From Burkholderia sp. GAS332 (GTDB lineage Bacteria; Pseudomonadota; Gammaproteobacteria; Burkholderiales; Burkholderiaceae): DNA of 64,000 nucleotides. The notes beneath the pieces were generated by a model. It did no database searches, was not told the origin of the DNA, and saw only the letters and a program-made list of their open reading frames with translations. Shown here piece by piece: positions 9,040 through 18,700 of this stretch. How positions within the stretch are numbered: the first letter of the stretch is position 1; every line of letters starts with the position of its first letter. Both the position numbers and the translations under genes were made by a program. The stretch spans positions 2,852,001 through 2,916,000 of the forward strand of contig FSRV01000002.1 in assembly GCA_900142905.1 (NCBI GenBank), in the 5' to 3' direction.

Positions 9040-10623
9040 ATGCACTTGAGAAGTCATTCACTTACCTTGAGATTAGCTTGCAAAAAGGCTACGCCCTCTC
9101 GATCGCGACGCGCGATGAAGGGCGGCGTGGCGCTCGTCCTCGTCACGTCCCTTGCGGCGTGCATGGTCGGCCCTGACTATCGCAAGCCTGAGGTCCAGGT
9201 GCCGGAAGGGTTCAAGGAAGGCGTCGACTGGCAGCGCGCCGAGGTGAATCCGCAGGCGGCGATCTCAAGCACCTGGTGGCGCATGTATGGCGACGAGACG
9301 CTCAACGGTCTCGTCGAGCAGGCCTTGAAGGCAAATCAGTCGATCGCGGCGGCTGAAGCCGCCTACCGCGTCGCGCTCGCGACCGTGGAGAGCAACCAGG
9401 CGGGCCTGTTCCCGGTCGTCACGGCGGGTCTCGCCGGTGCGCGTTCCGGCGGCAATGTCCAGGGGCTCTCGGCAAGTTCCGGCTCGTCGGCCTCGGCGGG
9501 CAACGCCGTGGCTGCTACCGGGACCGTCAGCTGGGAGCTGGACCTGTGGGGACAGATACGGCGCGAGATCGAGGAAGCGAAAGCGAACGCCGAGGCGTCG
9601 GATGCGCAGCTTGCCGGTGAGCGCATTTCGATCGCGGCCAGTGTCGCGACCGACTACTTCCAGCTACGCCAGGCCGATTACGACATTCGCGCGCTGAAGG
9701 AACAGCAGTACATCTACAGCCGCATTTTCGTGATGACGCAGACGGGGTTCAAAGAAGGCGCAGCGTCGGGCGACGACGTGCTCAACGCGCAGGAGAACCT
9801 CCAAACGGTGATCGCCGATCTGCAGGTAACCGAAACGACCCGCGAGCAGGACGAGCACGCGATTGCCGTGCTGACCGGCACGCCGCCCGAGTCATTCAGC
9901 CTTGCCGCCGATCCCGACTACTCCTTCCGTCAGCCTGAGGTGCCACCCGCGCTGCCTTCGCAACTGCTCGAGCGGCGCTACGACGTGGTGAGCGCCGAGC
10001 GCACGGCGGCGGCGGCCAACGCGACCATCGGCGTCGCCGAAGCCGCGTACTTTCCGACCCTCACGCTCTCGGCCGAGGGCGGTTTTGCGCACAACACGTT
10101 CGCGCATCTCTTCACAGTGCCGAGCCGCTTCTGGACGCTCGGCCCCGATCTTGCCGCCACGATTTTCGACGGCGGCGAACGCACGGCCGCGGTACACAAG
10201 GCGCGCGCGACCTACGACGAAGACGTCGCGAACTACCGCAATACCGTGCTGACGGCCTTCCAGAGCGTGGAGGACAGCCTGTCATCGATGAACCACCTGC
10301 GGGCGCAGGCAAGCGCGTTCACGCAGGTGCTCGACAGCAGCAGCCGGCTGTTCGCGAGCCAACAGGCGCAGTTCAATGCCGGGGCGGCCAGCGAGCAAAA
10401 CGTGCTGACGCAGCGCCTCACCCTGGTCCAGGCGCAGCAGAACCTGCACGACACGCAGGCTCTGCTCGCCGAGAGCAACGTGTTACTCGTCAAGAACCTT
10501 GGCGGCGGCTGGCAGCGTGATGACGCTAAGGTTGCTTCGGTGCCGGCCGCCGCTTCTTGGCCCGCTTCTTCGCCCGCTTCCGAAACTGCTGTACGACCTG
10601 CGTCGGCGCAGTCTGCCGACTGA
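9040..10623 (+). CDS. RND efflux outer-membrane factor (OprM/NodT-type lipoprotein)
   Basis: Outer-membrane channel of a tripartite drug efflux pump. Two OEP repeats span the protein; the start of the mature protein has the family motif VGPDYRKPEV and the body has WELDLWGQIRRE and GPDLAATIFDGGERT. A lipobox LAAC gives lipidation at the Cys in LAACMVGPDY. The ATG at 9040 gives 527 residues but sits directly against its GGGGA; a TTG at 9046 or ATG at 9115 (MKGGVALVLV) are alternatives and would not affect the mature protein. The C-terminal tail is Ala/Ser/Pro-rich. First gene of the operon, followed 76 bp later by the adaptor. Confidence 0.9.
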   Translation: MHLRSHSLTLRLACKKATPSRSRRAMKGGVALVLVTSLAACMVGPDYRKPEVQVPEGFKEGVDWQRAEVNPQAAISSTWWRMYGDETLNGLVEQALKANQSIAAAEAAYRVALATVESNQAGLFPVVTAGLAGARSGGNVQGLSASSGSSASAGNAVAATGTVSWELDLWGQIRREIEEAKANAEASDAQLAGERISIAASVATDYFQLRQADYDIRALKEQQYIYSRIFVMTQTGFKEGAASGDDVLNAQENLQTVIADLQVTETTREQDEHAIAVLTGTPPESFSLAADPDYSFRQPEVPPALPSQLLERRYDVVSAERTAAAANATIGVAEAAYFPTLTLSAEGGFAHNTFAHLFTVPSRFWTLGPDLAATIFDGGERTAAVHKARATYDEDVANYRNTVLTAFQSVEDSLSSMNHLRAQASAFTQVLDSSSRLFASQQAQFNAGAASEQNVLTQRLTLVQAQQNLHDTQALLAESNVLLVKNLGGGWQRDDAKVASVPAAASWPASSPASETAVRPASAQSAD

Positions 10624-10699
10624 CTCACATGCTGTTCCATAACGGCCGGGGATTCCGCGCAGCACGCGTGTGCCGGCCTTAAGCAAGAACGGAGTTCTC

Positions 10700-11974
10700 A
10701 TGAAGTCACGCCCTCAGCGCGGCGCGCTGTCGTATCTGTGTCTGATCGTACTCGCCGCCTGCTCGAAACACGCGCCGCCGCCTCCGCCGCCGCAAGTCGC
10801 CGTGGTGAAGGCGCAATCGCAGACGGTGCCGCTCGAGCGTCAGTTTGTCGGCCGGCTTTCGCCTTACTACAGCGCCAATGTGACGGCGCGCGTGTCCGGC
10901 GTGCTGCTGCGGCGCACCTACACGGAAGGCTCGCAGATTCGCGCGGGGCAGTTGCTGTTCGAAATCGATCCGGTCTTTTACCGCGCGCAGCTGAATAGCG
11001 ACCTCGCGCTACTGGCCGAGGATCAGGCCACCTACGTCAACGACCACGTCACCGCCGTGCGCAACCGCAAGCTGCTGCCGGTCGGCTCGGTCTCGCAGCA
11101 GACGGTCGACAATTCCGATGCCGCCGAACGCAGCGCCGCAGCCAAGGTCAAGGCCGACCAGGCAATCGTCGAAAGCGCACGGGTTTCGCTCAACTACACG
11201 CGCGTGACGGCGCCGATCAGCGGTATCGCCGGACAGCAACAGGTGACGGCGGGCGCGGTGGTCGGCACCAGCACGTCCGACACGGGGGGCAGCGGCACGC
11301 TGCTGACGACGGTCCAGCAGATCGATCCGATGTACGTGAACTTCACGATCAGTTCGGCCGATCTGGCGACGCTGCAGCAGTCCCAGAGCAACGGCTCGAT
11401 CGAACTGCAGCAACAGAACCAGACCACGGTGCGGATTGGGCTGCCCAATCGTACGTCGTACGGCACGGCGGGCACCCTCGATTTCTCCGACGTGACGGTG
11501 AATGCCGCGACCGGCTCGATCAATATGCGTGCGCTCGTCGCAAACTCGCAGCGGCGTCTGCTGCCGGGCATGTATGTCACGCTGACCGTTAATTTCGGCC
11601 AGCAGAACAATGTGTTCCTGATTCCACAGCAGGCAGTGCAGCGCGACACGGTCGGCGCCTATGTGTTTGTGGTCGGGGCGGACGGTAAGGTGACGCGCAA
11701 GGACGTCGAAGCGACCAATAGCCTTGGCAACAACTGGATCGTCACGCACGGGCTGGCAGACGGTGACCAGATCATCGCGACAGGTGTACAGATGGTGCGA
11801 GAAGGTGCGCCGGTGAAGACCGTCGCGTGGCAGCCGCCTGCGGCTGCGTCGGGGGCGGCTGCGGATTCGGCTCCGACCACCGCGCCTGCTGTGTCAAGCC
11901 CGGCGGCATCGTCGGGTCCCGCGGCTGCGCAGGCTTCCGCAGCCTCATCGGCTTCGGCCGGCATGGCGCAGTAG
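10700..11974 (+). CDS. RND efflux periplasmic adaptor (membrane-fusion lipoprotein)
   Basis: A 424-residue adaptor (HlyD/AcrA family) linking the inner-membrane pump to the outer-membrane channel. The lipobox LAAC near residue 18 anchors it. The barrel-sandwich halves are seen at VTARVSGVLLRRTYTEGSQI and VTAPISGIAGQQQVTAGAVV, flanking a coiled-coil hairpin, with membrane-proximal domains after. The Ala/Pro/Ser-rich C-terminus is low complexity. ATG at 10700 with GGAG is preferred over an upstream start at 10670. The stop is 10 bp before the pump gene. Confidence 0.92.
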   Translation: MKSRPQRGALSYLCLIVLAACSKHAPPPPPPQVAVVKAQSQTVPLERQFVGRLSPYYSANVTARVSGVLLRRTYTEGSQIRAGQLLFEIDPVFYRAQLNSDLALLAEDQATYVNDHVTAVRNRKLLPVGSVSQQTVDNSDAAERSAAAKVKADQAIVESARVSLNYTRVTAPISGIAGQQQVTAGAVVGTSTSDTGGSGTLLTTVQQIDPMYVNFTISSADLATLQQSQSNGSIELQQQNQTTVRIGLPNRTSYGTAGTLDFSDVTVNAATGSINMRALVANSQRRLLPGMYVTLTVNFGQQNNVFLIPQQAVQRDTVGAYVFVVGADGKVTRKDVEATNSLGNNWIVTHGLADGDQIIATGVQMVREGAPVKTVAWQPPAAASGAAADSAPTTAPAVSSPAASSGPAAAQASAASSASAGMAQ

Positions 11975-11984
11975 GAGACCGCTC

Positions 11985-14900
11985 ATGCCGAGTTTTTTCA
12001 TTAACCGCCCCGTCTTCGCCTGGGTCATCGCGATCCTGATCTCGCTGTTCGGCATCATCTCGGTGCACGGCATGGGGATCGATTCGTACCCGGACATCGC
12101 ACCACCGGAAGTGACCGTCACCGCGCAGTATCCGGGCGCGAGCGCCCAGACGATGGAATCGACGGTGACCCAGGTGATCGAGCAGCAACTCACTGGCATC
12201 GACAATCTGCTGTATTTCAGTTCGAACTCCAGCTCGAATGGCCAGACGCAGATCACCCTCACGTTCGCGACCGGCACCAACCCGGACATTGCCCAGGTGC
12301 AGGTGCAGAACAAAGTCACGCTCGCCGAGCCTCTGCTGCCTTCGCAGGTCACTCAGCAAGGGGTGGTCGTGGCGAAGGCGAGCCCGGACATCCTGCTGTT
12401 CGTCGCGCTGCAGTCAGACAATCCCGCGATCGATGCTGGGCGGCTCTCCGATATTCTCGCCTCGCAGATCCAGCCTAACATCGGCCGTGTCAACGGGGTC
12501 GGCAATACCACGCTGCTTGGCTCGGAGTACGCGGTGCGCATCTGGCTCGACCCCGACAAGCTGCAGAGCTACGGGCTGTCCACGACCCAGGTGCTCAATG
12601 CCGTGAGCTCGCAGAATGCGCAGTTCGCAGCCGGCTCGCTGGGCGCGGATCCGGCCGTGAAAGGACAGGTGTTTACGGCGAACGTGACGGGCGACAGCCT
12701 GTTTTCGTCGCTCAAGCAGTTCCAGGACATCATTATCGTGGCGAACAGCAACGGCACCACGGTCAAGCTCTCCGACGTGGCGCGTGTTTCATTCGGCTCG
12801 CAGACGTATGGCTTCGCGCCGGTCTATAACGGCAAGGCGGCCGGGGGTCTGGCGGTTTTCCTGCTGCCGGGTGCGAACGCGCTCGCGGTCGAGAAAGCCG
12901 TAAAAGCCGAGATGGCGACGCTGGCGCGGGATTTGCCGGAAGGCGTCACGTGGAGCGTGCCCTACGACACCACGCCGTTTATCACCGCGTCGATCGTCGA
13001 TGTGATCCGCACGCTCATCGAGGCGATCGTGCTGGTGTTTTTCGTGATGCTGATCTTCCTGCAGAATCTGCGGGCCACGATCATCCCGACGCTCGTGATT
13101 CCGGTGGCGCTGCTCGGGACTTTCATCGGCCTGTCGGCGCTGCACTACACGCTCAACCAGTTGACGCTGTTCGGCATGGTGCTGGCGATCGGCATTGTGG
13201 TTGACGACGCGATCGTCGTGATCGAAAACGTCGAACGCATCATGACCGAGGAGCATCTGGAGCCGCGGGCGGCCACACGCAAGGCAATGGGCCAGATCAC
13301 CGGCGCCATTGTCGCGATCACGGTGGTGCTCTCCGCCGTGTTCATCCCGTCCGCGCTGCAGCCTGGCGCGACCGGCATCATCTACGCGCAGTTCGCGCTG
13401 ACGATCGCGGTGTCGATGGGATTCTCCGCGTTCCTCGCGCTGTCGTTCACGCCGTCGCTGTGCGCGGCGATCCTGCGGCCCGAACACCCGGATAAGAAGA
13501 GCGCGGTTTACCGCTGGTTCAACCGCAGTTTCGACTGGACCTCGAAAAAGTATCTCGGCCATGCCGGCAACGCCGTGCACCATGCGCCACGCTGGATGAT
13601 CGTGTTTGTGCTCGTCGTCGTGCTGACCGGTTTCCTGTATACGAAACTGCCGACCAGTTTCGTGCCCGACGAGGACCAGGGCTTCGTGCTCGCACTCATC
13701 AATCTGCCGCCCGGCTCGACGCTGCAGCGCACCGATCACGTGATGGCCGAGGTACGCGACAAGCTCGAACACAGTGCGGTCGGCAAGGAAATCGTGGGCA
13801 TTTTCCAGCCAGAAGGCTTCAGCTTTGTCGGCACGAGCGAGAACGTCGGCATGTCGTTCATCAAGCTGGCCGACTGGAACAAGCGCCGTGACACCGCGAT
13901 GGAGCTGATTCCGAAGATCAACCAGATCCTTCATACCATTCCCGACGCGCAGATCTTCGCGGTAAATCTACCGACCATCCGCGGTCTCAGCCAGTTCGGC
14001 GGCATCGATATGTATCTGCAGGCGCGTGCCGGCCAGTCGCGCGCGGAGCTTGGCCAAGCCACGGCCACGCTGCTTGGGAACGCGTCGAAGAGCCCGGTGC
14101 TATTCGGGATCCGTCCGAACTCGCTGCCGAGCGCGCCGCAACTGGACGTCGCGGTGGACCGGACTCAGGCCGAAGCGATGGGCCTGTCGCTGACCGATGT
14201 CTACGACACGCTCGAGATGGAGCTCGCGCCGTTCTACGTCAATCAGTTCACTTACGGCGGACGCGTCAAGCGTGTCTATATCCAGGCGGACGCGCCGTAC
14301 CGGATGGGGCTCGATGCGCTCCAACACCTGTATACGCCGAGCCTGTTCACAACCGGTAGCAGCACGAGCACGACCGCGAGCCAGTTGTCATCGAATAGCA
14401 CGACCGCATCGAACGGCTTCGCGACGCCCGTCGATCCGTCGCCCGCGAACCCGTCGATCAGCCCTTACAACATGGTGCCGCTCTCGAGTGTGGTGAATGC
14501 CCGATGGAGCTTCGGGCCGACCGTGCTACCGCGCTACAACGGCTACTCGGCGATCGAGGTTGTCGGCAACTCGGCCGCGGGCTATTCGACCGGTCAGGCG
14601 ATCAATGTGCTGCAGAACATTGTGGACCACCAGTTGCCGGTGGGTTTCGCGGCGGACTGGACCGGGCAGTCGTTCCAGGAATTGCTGTCGGGCTCATCGG
14701 CGGTGACGCTGCTGATGCTGTCGATCCTGGTGGTGTTCCTGTGTCTCGCCGCGCTGTATGAAAGCTGGTCGATTCCGGCTGCGGTGCTGCTGGTTGTGCC
14801 GCTCGGCATGCTCGGCATGCTGGCATTCTGCCTTTCGTTCGGTGTACCGAACGACATCTACTTCAAGATCGGCCTCGTGACCGTGATCGGTCTCGCGGCG

Positions 14901-15353
14901 AAAAACGCGATCCTGATTGTCGAGTTCGCCGTGGAGGGTCAGCAACGTGGCATGATGCTGCGCGACGCCGTCCTGACCGCAGCCAAACTGAGACTGCGTC
15001 CGATCCTGATGACCTCAATGGCCTTTATTCTCGGCGTGTTCCCGCTCGTGGTCTCATCGGGTGCCGGTGCCGCTTCGCGTCACGAAATTGGCACCGGCGT
15101 GATCGGCGGCATGCTGTTCGCGACGTTCTTCGGTTTGCTGCTGATTCCGGTGTTCTATGTGGTCGTACGGCGGCTGCTGGGCGACGAGCTCGACGAGGTG
15201 TCGCACACCATGCGCCATCGCGACGGTGAAGACGGGGACGGCCATGGCAAGCACGACGGTGACACACCACCGGAAGGTGGCGGCGGTCATGACGGCGGTG
15301 GGGCCGGCGGTGGCGGGGGCGCAAGTTCTGCGGGAGAGGGCACGCCTGCCTAG
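11985..15353 (+). CDS. RND multidrug efflux pump, HAE1 (AcrB/MexB-type)
   Basis: A 1122-residue inner-membrane proton/drug antiporter. It begins MPSFFINRPVFAWVIAI as AcrB homologues do. The proton-relay Asp pair is in GIVVDDAIVVIENVERI (TM4) and the TM10 Lys in LAAKNAILIVEFAVEGQ. Two large periplasmic loops are present. It is longer than typical (about 1040-1060) because the C-terminal cytoplasmic tail is extended and rich in His, Asp and Gly (HRDGEDGDGHGKHDGD, then a Gly-rich run). It is third in an operon that, unusually, begins with the outer-membrane factor; a TetR gene follows 60 bp downstream. Substrates unknown. Confidence 0.95.
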   Translation: MPSFFINRPVFAWVIAILISLFGIISVHGMGIDSYPDIAPPEVTVTAQYPGASAQTMESTVTQVIEQQLTGIDNLLYFSSNSSSNGQTQITLTFATGTNPDIAQVQVQNKVTLAEPLLPSQVTQQGVVVAKASPDILLFVALQSDNPAIDAGRLSDILASQIQPNIGRVNGVGNTTLLGSEYAVRIWLDPDKLQSYGLSTTQVLNAVSSQNAQFAAGSLGADPAVKGQVFTANVTGDSLFSSLKQFQDIIIVANSNGTTVKLSDVARVSFGSQTYGFAPVYNGKAAGGLAVFLLPGANALAVEKAVKAEMATLARDLPEGVTWSVPYDTTPFITASIVDVIRTLIEAIVLVFFVMLIFLQNLRATIIPTLVIPVALLGTFIGLSALHYTLNQLTLFGMVLAIGIVVDDAIVVIENVERIMTEEHLEPRAATRKAMGQITGAIVAITVVLSAVFIPSALQPGATGIIYAQFALTIAVSMGFSAFLALSFTPSLCAAILRPEHPDKKSAVYRWFNRSFDWTSKKYLGHAGNAVHHAPRWMIVFVLVVVLTGFLYTKLPTSFVPDEDQGFVLALINLPPGSTLQRTDHVMAEVRDKLEHSAVGKEIVGIFQPEGFSFVGTSENVGMSFIKLADWNKRRDTAMELIPKINQILHTIPDAQIFAVNLPTIRGLSQFGGIDMYLQARAGQSRAELGQATATLLGNASKSPVLFGIRPNSLPSAPQLDVAVDRTQAEAMGLSLTDVYDTLEMELAPFYVNQFTYGGRVKRVYIQADAPYRMGLDALQHLYTPSLFTTGSSTSTTASQLSSNSTTASNGFATPVDPSPANPSISPYNMVPLSSVVNARWSFGPTVLPRYNGYSAIEVVGNSAAGYSTGQAINVLQNIVDHQLPVGFAADWTGQSFQELLSGSSAVTLLMLSILVVFLCLAALYESWSIPAAVLLVVPLGMLGMLAFCLSFGVPNDIYFKIGLVTVIGLAAKNAILIVEFAVEGQQRGMMLRDAVLTAAKLRLRPILMTSMAFILGVFPLVVSSGAGAASRHEIGTGVIGGMLFATFFGLLLIPVFYVVVRRLLGDELDEVSHTMRHRDGEDGDGHGKHDGDTPPEGGGGHDGGGAGGGGGASSAGEGTPA

Positions 15354-15413
15354 CGAACCGGCGCGCGCCCGATCCGGCGCGCTTCAGTCAGCCATGCAGC
15401 GGCGCAGCGACAG

Positions 15414-16070
15414 ATGAAAAGAACACGACAACAGGCGCAGGACACGCGCAACCAGATTCTCGACGCGGCCGAGTGGGTCTTCGCCGAGCATGGCGTCGCC
15501 CATACGTCGCTGGAGGACGTCGCGGTGCGGGCGGGGTTCACGCGCGGCGCGATTTACGGACACTTTCGCAACAAGGGCGAACTGTTCGTCGCCATGACCA
15601 ACCGCGTCATGTTGCCGATGGAGATGCTAGTCTCGGCATCGGTCGATGCCGGCGAACCAGATCCGCTTGGCAGGATCCGGCAATTGCTGGTGTTCTGCCT
15701 TGGCAAGGCCGTGGTAGAGCCACATAGCCGCCGTGTTTTCGAAGTGCTGTTCACGAAGTGTGAGCACACACGCGACACGGATCTGGTGTTCGATCGACAG
15801 CGCAACGCGGCCCGCAACGGCAGAAAGCAGCTTGAGCTTGCTTTGCGAAACGCGATCGCAAAAGAGCAATTGCCGTCCGACCTGGATACGGTGCGCGCGT
15901 CGGGCGTCGTACACGTGTTTCTCGACGGGGTGTTGCGAGACTGGCTGCTGGAACAGGATTCGATCGTATTGCCGCGCGATGCTGAGTATCTGGCGGATGT
16001 CTGCATCGGCATGCTGCGGCATTCGCCTTCGCCGCGGCGAGGCGGTGAGGAAGTGCATTCGCTCGGTTAA
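15414..16070 (+). CDS. TetR/AcrR-family repressor of the efflux operon
   Basis: A 218-residue TetR regulator. The N-terminal HTH is AcrR/TtgR-like (RNQILDAAEWVFAEHGVAHT, then GFTRGAIYGHFRNKGELF), and the helical C-terminal ligand domain matches TetR_C_2 (AcrR type). It follows the pump gene on the same strand by 60 bp, so it is probably co-transcribed and represses its own operon, which would be induced by pump substrates. The operator is expected near 8900-9040, where the 24-bp repeats lie. Confidence 0.88.
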   Translation: MKRTRQQAQDTRNQILDAAEWVFAEHGVAHTSLEDVAVRAGFTRGAIYGHFRNKGELFVAMTNRVMLPMEMLVSASVDAGEPDPLGRIRQLLVFCLGKAVVEPHSRRVFEVLFTKCEHTRDTDLVFDRQRNAARNGRKQLELALRNAIAKEQLPSDLDTVRASGVVHVFLDGVLRDWLLEQDSIVLPRDAEYLADVCIGMLRHSPSPRRGGEEVHSLG

Positions 16071-16254
16071 GGGACGATCGGTCTCCGATCTTCTTCGTCG
16101 CCTCATCGGCCTGATGCGAAGCTTTCCCTTAGATTCGCTATCGCAGTTTCAATCACGACATGCTTAAGCCGATTTCGGTCTGGCAAAGACTGAGGTGATT
16201 GCGCAAAGGACATGTCGATGCGGATAACCGACATCAGAGAGCGAACCGGAAACT

Positions 16255-16698
16255 TCAGTCGACGACGTTGACGTTCGGAAACTTGCCGCGGAACGCCTGC
16301 GGCATGGGCACGACCTTTTTCATCTCGTAGTTGAAGAACACGAAACCCGACTTCGCCATCGCGACAAGCGCGCCATCTACCGGCCGCGTGATGCGGAAGA
16401 TGATGTCCCCGCCATACTTGTTGAAATCCATGATGCCGACTTCGAAGCACAGTTGGTCGCGCGCGTAAGCTTCTGCGCGATAGGTCGTGGCGAGATCGGT
16501 CACGATGATGCTGGTGTGCGCGTCTTTCATGTCCTCGATGCCGGCATCGAACAGGAAGCGTGCGCGGGCCTCGGAAATCATCGAGATCATCGAATCGTTC
16601 GCGAGGTGGTTCGCACCGTTGATGTCGGTGACACGCACCGTGAGATGCGTCGAGTAGTAAAACTGGTCTTCGGGAAACTGCAGCTGAATGCGGGCCAT
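16255..16698 (-). CDS. Hotdog-fold thioesterase (4-hydroxybenzoyl-CoA thioesterase-like)
   Basis: A 147-residue single hotdog domain. YYSTHLTVRVTDINGANHLANDSMISMISEARARFL matches the start of acyl-CoA thioesterases of the 4HBT/FadM type (written here as two adjoining pieces: YYSTHLTVRVTDINGANHLA and NDSMISMISEARARFL). The usual catalytic Asp (after the first strand, DxxGHxN) appears as TDINGANH. The start at 16698 (MARIQLQFP) aligns with family members; a GTG at 16746 would add 16 residues. Flanked by unrelated genes; substrate unknown. Confidence 0.75.
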   Translation of the reverse strand: MARIQLQFPEDQFYYSTHLTVRVTDINGANHLANDSMISMISEARARFLFDAGIEDMKDAHTSIIVTDLATTYRAEAYARDQLCFEVGIMDFNKYGGDIIFRITRPVDGALVAMAKSGFVFFNYEMKKVVPMPQAFRGKFPNVNVVD

Positions 16699-17053
16699 GG
16701 CGTGAAGCTCGGAGTTGGGGGACGTGCGCACTTGAAGGGCGCTCACGCCTGATTCTAGCGGTTCGACGTGCAGGACACGCGGAAAACCGAATACGTCGAT
16801 CGTATGCAGGTGATCCTGTCGAGCTGGACCGGCTTATTGCCGCTTCATCGGCAAAATGTTATAACGCCGTGTCGGAAAAGGCAGACTTGGTTTGGTAAGC
16901 CCAAGTCCTTTCGGTAACGAAAGCTCTGGTCTTTGGCCTCGTGCATAAGATCCCCACGACGAACAGGTGACGCCGCCCAGGCGTCCAAACGTTCGTCCGT
17001 GTGGTTCTCAATCTGAGGAACGCTCCGGTCGGACATCGACAAAGGAGTCATTC
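16699..17053. other. 355-bp intergenic region with a short inverted repeat
   Basis: It lies between the divergent thioesterase and FAD monooxygenase genes. The only structure seen is GACTTGG (16884-16890) facing CCAAGTC (16901-16907), a 7-bp dyad with a 10-bp spacer that could be an operator or small hairpin. An open frame reaching back to 16967 in frame with the monooxygenase is probably leader. Confidence 0.35.
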
Positions 17054-18613
17054 ATGCACAAGCATCATCCAGATATCTATGACGTCGTCATTGCCGGAGG
17101 CGGCCCCGTCGGCCTGTTTCTCGCCTGCGAGCTACGCCTGTTGGACCTATCGGTCCTGGTGCTGGAGCAATCCGACGACCCACACTCTCCCTTAAAGCGC
17201 CTTCCGTTCGGCATGCGCGGCCTTTCGGCGGCCACCCTTGAAGCCCTTTACCGTCGTGGGTTGCTGGACGAGGTAGTCGCGGCGCAGCATGCGAATGATG
17301 CCGCAAGCAAGACTGCGACGACCGCACACTGGATGGAACAGCCGCGCCGGCCAGCCGGCCATTTTGCGGGCATCCAGTTCTATCACGACGACATCGACAC
17401 CTCGAAGTGGCCGTATCGCCTGCCAAGCCCGGCCGGCACCAGCATGGCAGTCGCATTGGAGACACTCGAAACAGTCCTGGCCCGCCGAGCCAGCGCGATG
17501 GGGGCCGACATTCGGCGTGGCTTCAGCGCCGACGAATTTCACGCGTCAGACGAAGCGGTGACCGTTCACGCTGGTGGGGAGACGTTTCGCGGACGCTGGC
17601 TCGTCGGTTGCGATGGTGGCCGAAGTGCGATACGCAAGGTAGGTGCCTTCGATTTCGTCGGTACCGAGCCTGAGTTTACCGGCTATTCCGTCGAAGTCGA
17701 GATCGCCGACCCGGAAGCGCTCCGCCCCGGCCGGCACTATACGCCGGCCGGCATGTACACCTATGCGCGGCCCGGCACCATCGCGATGGTGGAATTCGAC
17801 GGCGGCGCTTTTCACCGGCTCCAGCCGATCACGCTGGAGCATGTGCAGGCGGTCTTGCGCCGCGTGTCCGGCACAGAGATCACCCTGACCAAGCTTAGTC
17901 TCGCTACCACCTGGACGGATCGCGCCTACCAGGTGACAGCGTATCGCAAAGGACGGGTGCTGCTCGCGGGCGATGCCGCGCACATTCATTCTCCCTTGGG
18001 CGGCCAAGGGCTCAATCTCGGGCTCGGCGACGCGCTGAACCTGGGTTGGAAGCTGGCATCCACGATCCGTGGCGACGCGCCGGCCGGTCTACTCGACAGC
18101 TATCAGTTGGAGCGGCATCCGGTGGGCGCGCGCGTTCTCGATTGGTCGCGCGCGCAAGTCGCACTGATGCGGCCCACCCAAAGCACGCGCGCGCTCGAAG
18201 CCGTCATCCGCGATCTCATCGAGACGCGCGACGGCGCGACGTATTTCGCTGAGCGCGTGTGGGGCATTTCGCTCCGCTACGATCTTGGCAGCAGTCATCC
18301 TTTGGTGGGCCGCAGCGTTCCTGATTTCGAACGGGTCGACGGAACGAAAGTCGGCAGCCTTCTGCGCGAAGGGAAAGGCCTCTTGCTGGACTTCGATACA
18401 GGCGCATCGCTTCAGGCGCTGACGAACCGTTGGCGAGGCCGGGTCATCTATGTCGCGAGCGACGTCAGGGATCGGTTGGGTTTGCGCGCTGTACTGGTGC
18501 GTCCTGACGGGTTCGTCGCCTGGGCGAGTGACGCCGCCCCTGACGATAGGGAGACTGCCCAGGCCTTATCGCGATGGTTCGGCGCACCTGAGGATGCGGG
18601 TGAATCCGCCTAG
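17054..18613 (+). CDS. FAD-dependent aromatic monooxygenase (PheA/MhpA/PgaE type)
   Basis: A 519-residue class A flavoprotein monooxygenase using NAD(P)H and O2. The FAD dinucleotide motif is at the start (VVIAGGGPVGLFLACELRLL), the DG motif is GCDGGRSAIRKVG, and the GD motif is LLAGDAAHIHSPLGGQGLNL followed by GDALNLGWKLA. A thioredoxin-like C-terminal domain (about 400-519) is typical of phenol/polyketide hydroxylases. ATG 17054 follows AAAGGAG. Similarity to antibiotic-modifying hydroxylases means it could act on either simple aromatics or a xenobiotic; neighbours do not decide. Confidence 0.85.
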   Translation: MHKHHPDIYDVVIAGGGPVGLFLACELRLLDLSVLVLEQSDDPHSPLKRLPFGMRGLSAATLEALYRRGLLDEVVAAQHANDAASKTATTAHWMEQPRRPAGHFAGIQFYHDDIDTSKWPYRLPSPAGTSMAVALETLETVLARRASAMGADIRRGFSADEFHASDEAVTVHAGGETFRGRWLVGCDGGRSAIRKVGAFDFVGTEPEFTGYSVEVEIADPEALRPGRHYTPAGMYTYARPGTIAMVEFDGGAFHRLQPITLEHVQAVLRRVSGTEITLTKLSLATTWTDRAYQVTAYRKGRVLLAGDAAHIHSPLGGQGLNLGLGDALNLGWKLASTIRGDAPAGLLDSYQLERHPVGARVLDWSRAQVALMRPTQSTRALEAVIRDLIETRDGATYFAERVWGISLRYDLGSSHPLVGRSVPDFERVDGTKVGSLLREGKGLLLDFDTGASLQALTNRWRGRVIYVASDVRDRLGLRAVLVRPDGFVAWASDAAPDDRETAQALSRWFGAPEDAGESA

Positions 18614-18700
18614 TTGGTAGCAACATCGGAAGGGCCGCTTTCCGGGCGAAACCGTCAATCAGGTGACGCATTGCAAGTGCTGGCGAGCGGCCGAAGGTGG

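Noticed and set aside
8614..9057. 147-codon open frame on the minus strand containing ALTPVPCK repeats
   Set aside because: It reads through the 24-bp tandem repeats, overlaps the start of the outer-membrane-factor gene, and shows no domain or good Shine-Dalgarno.
12789..13934. 381-codon minus-strand open frame inside the RND pump
   Set aside because: Antisense shadow, His/Arg/Asp-rich, no domain.
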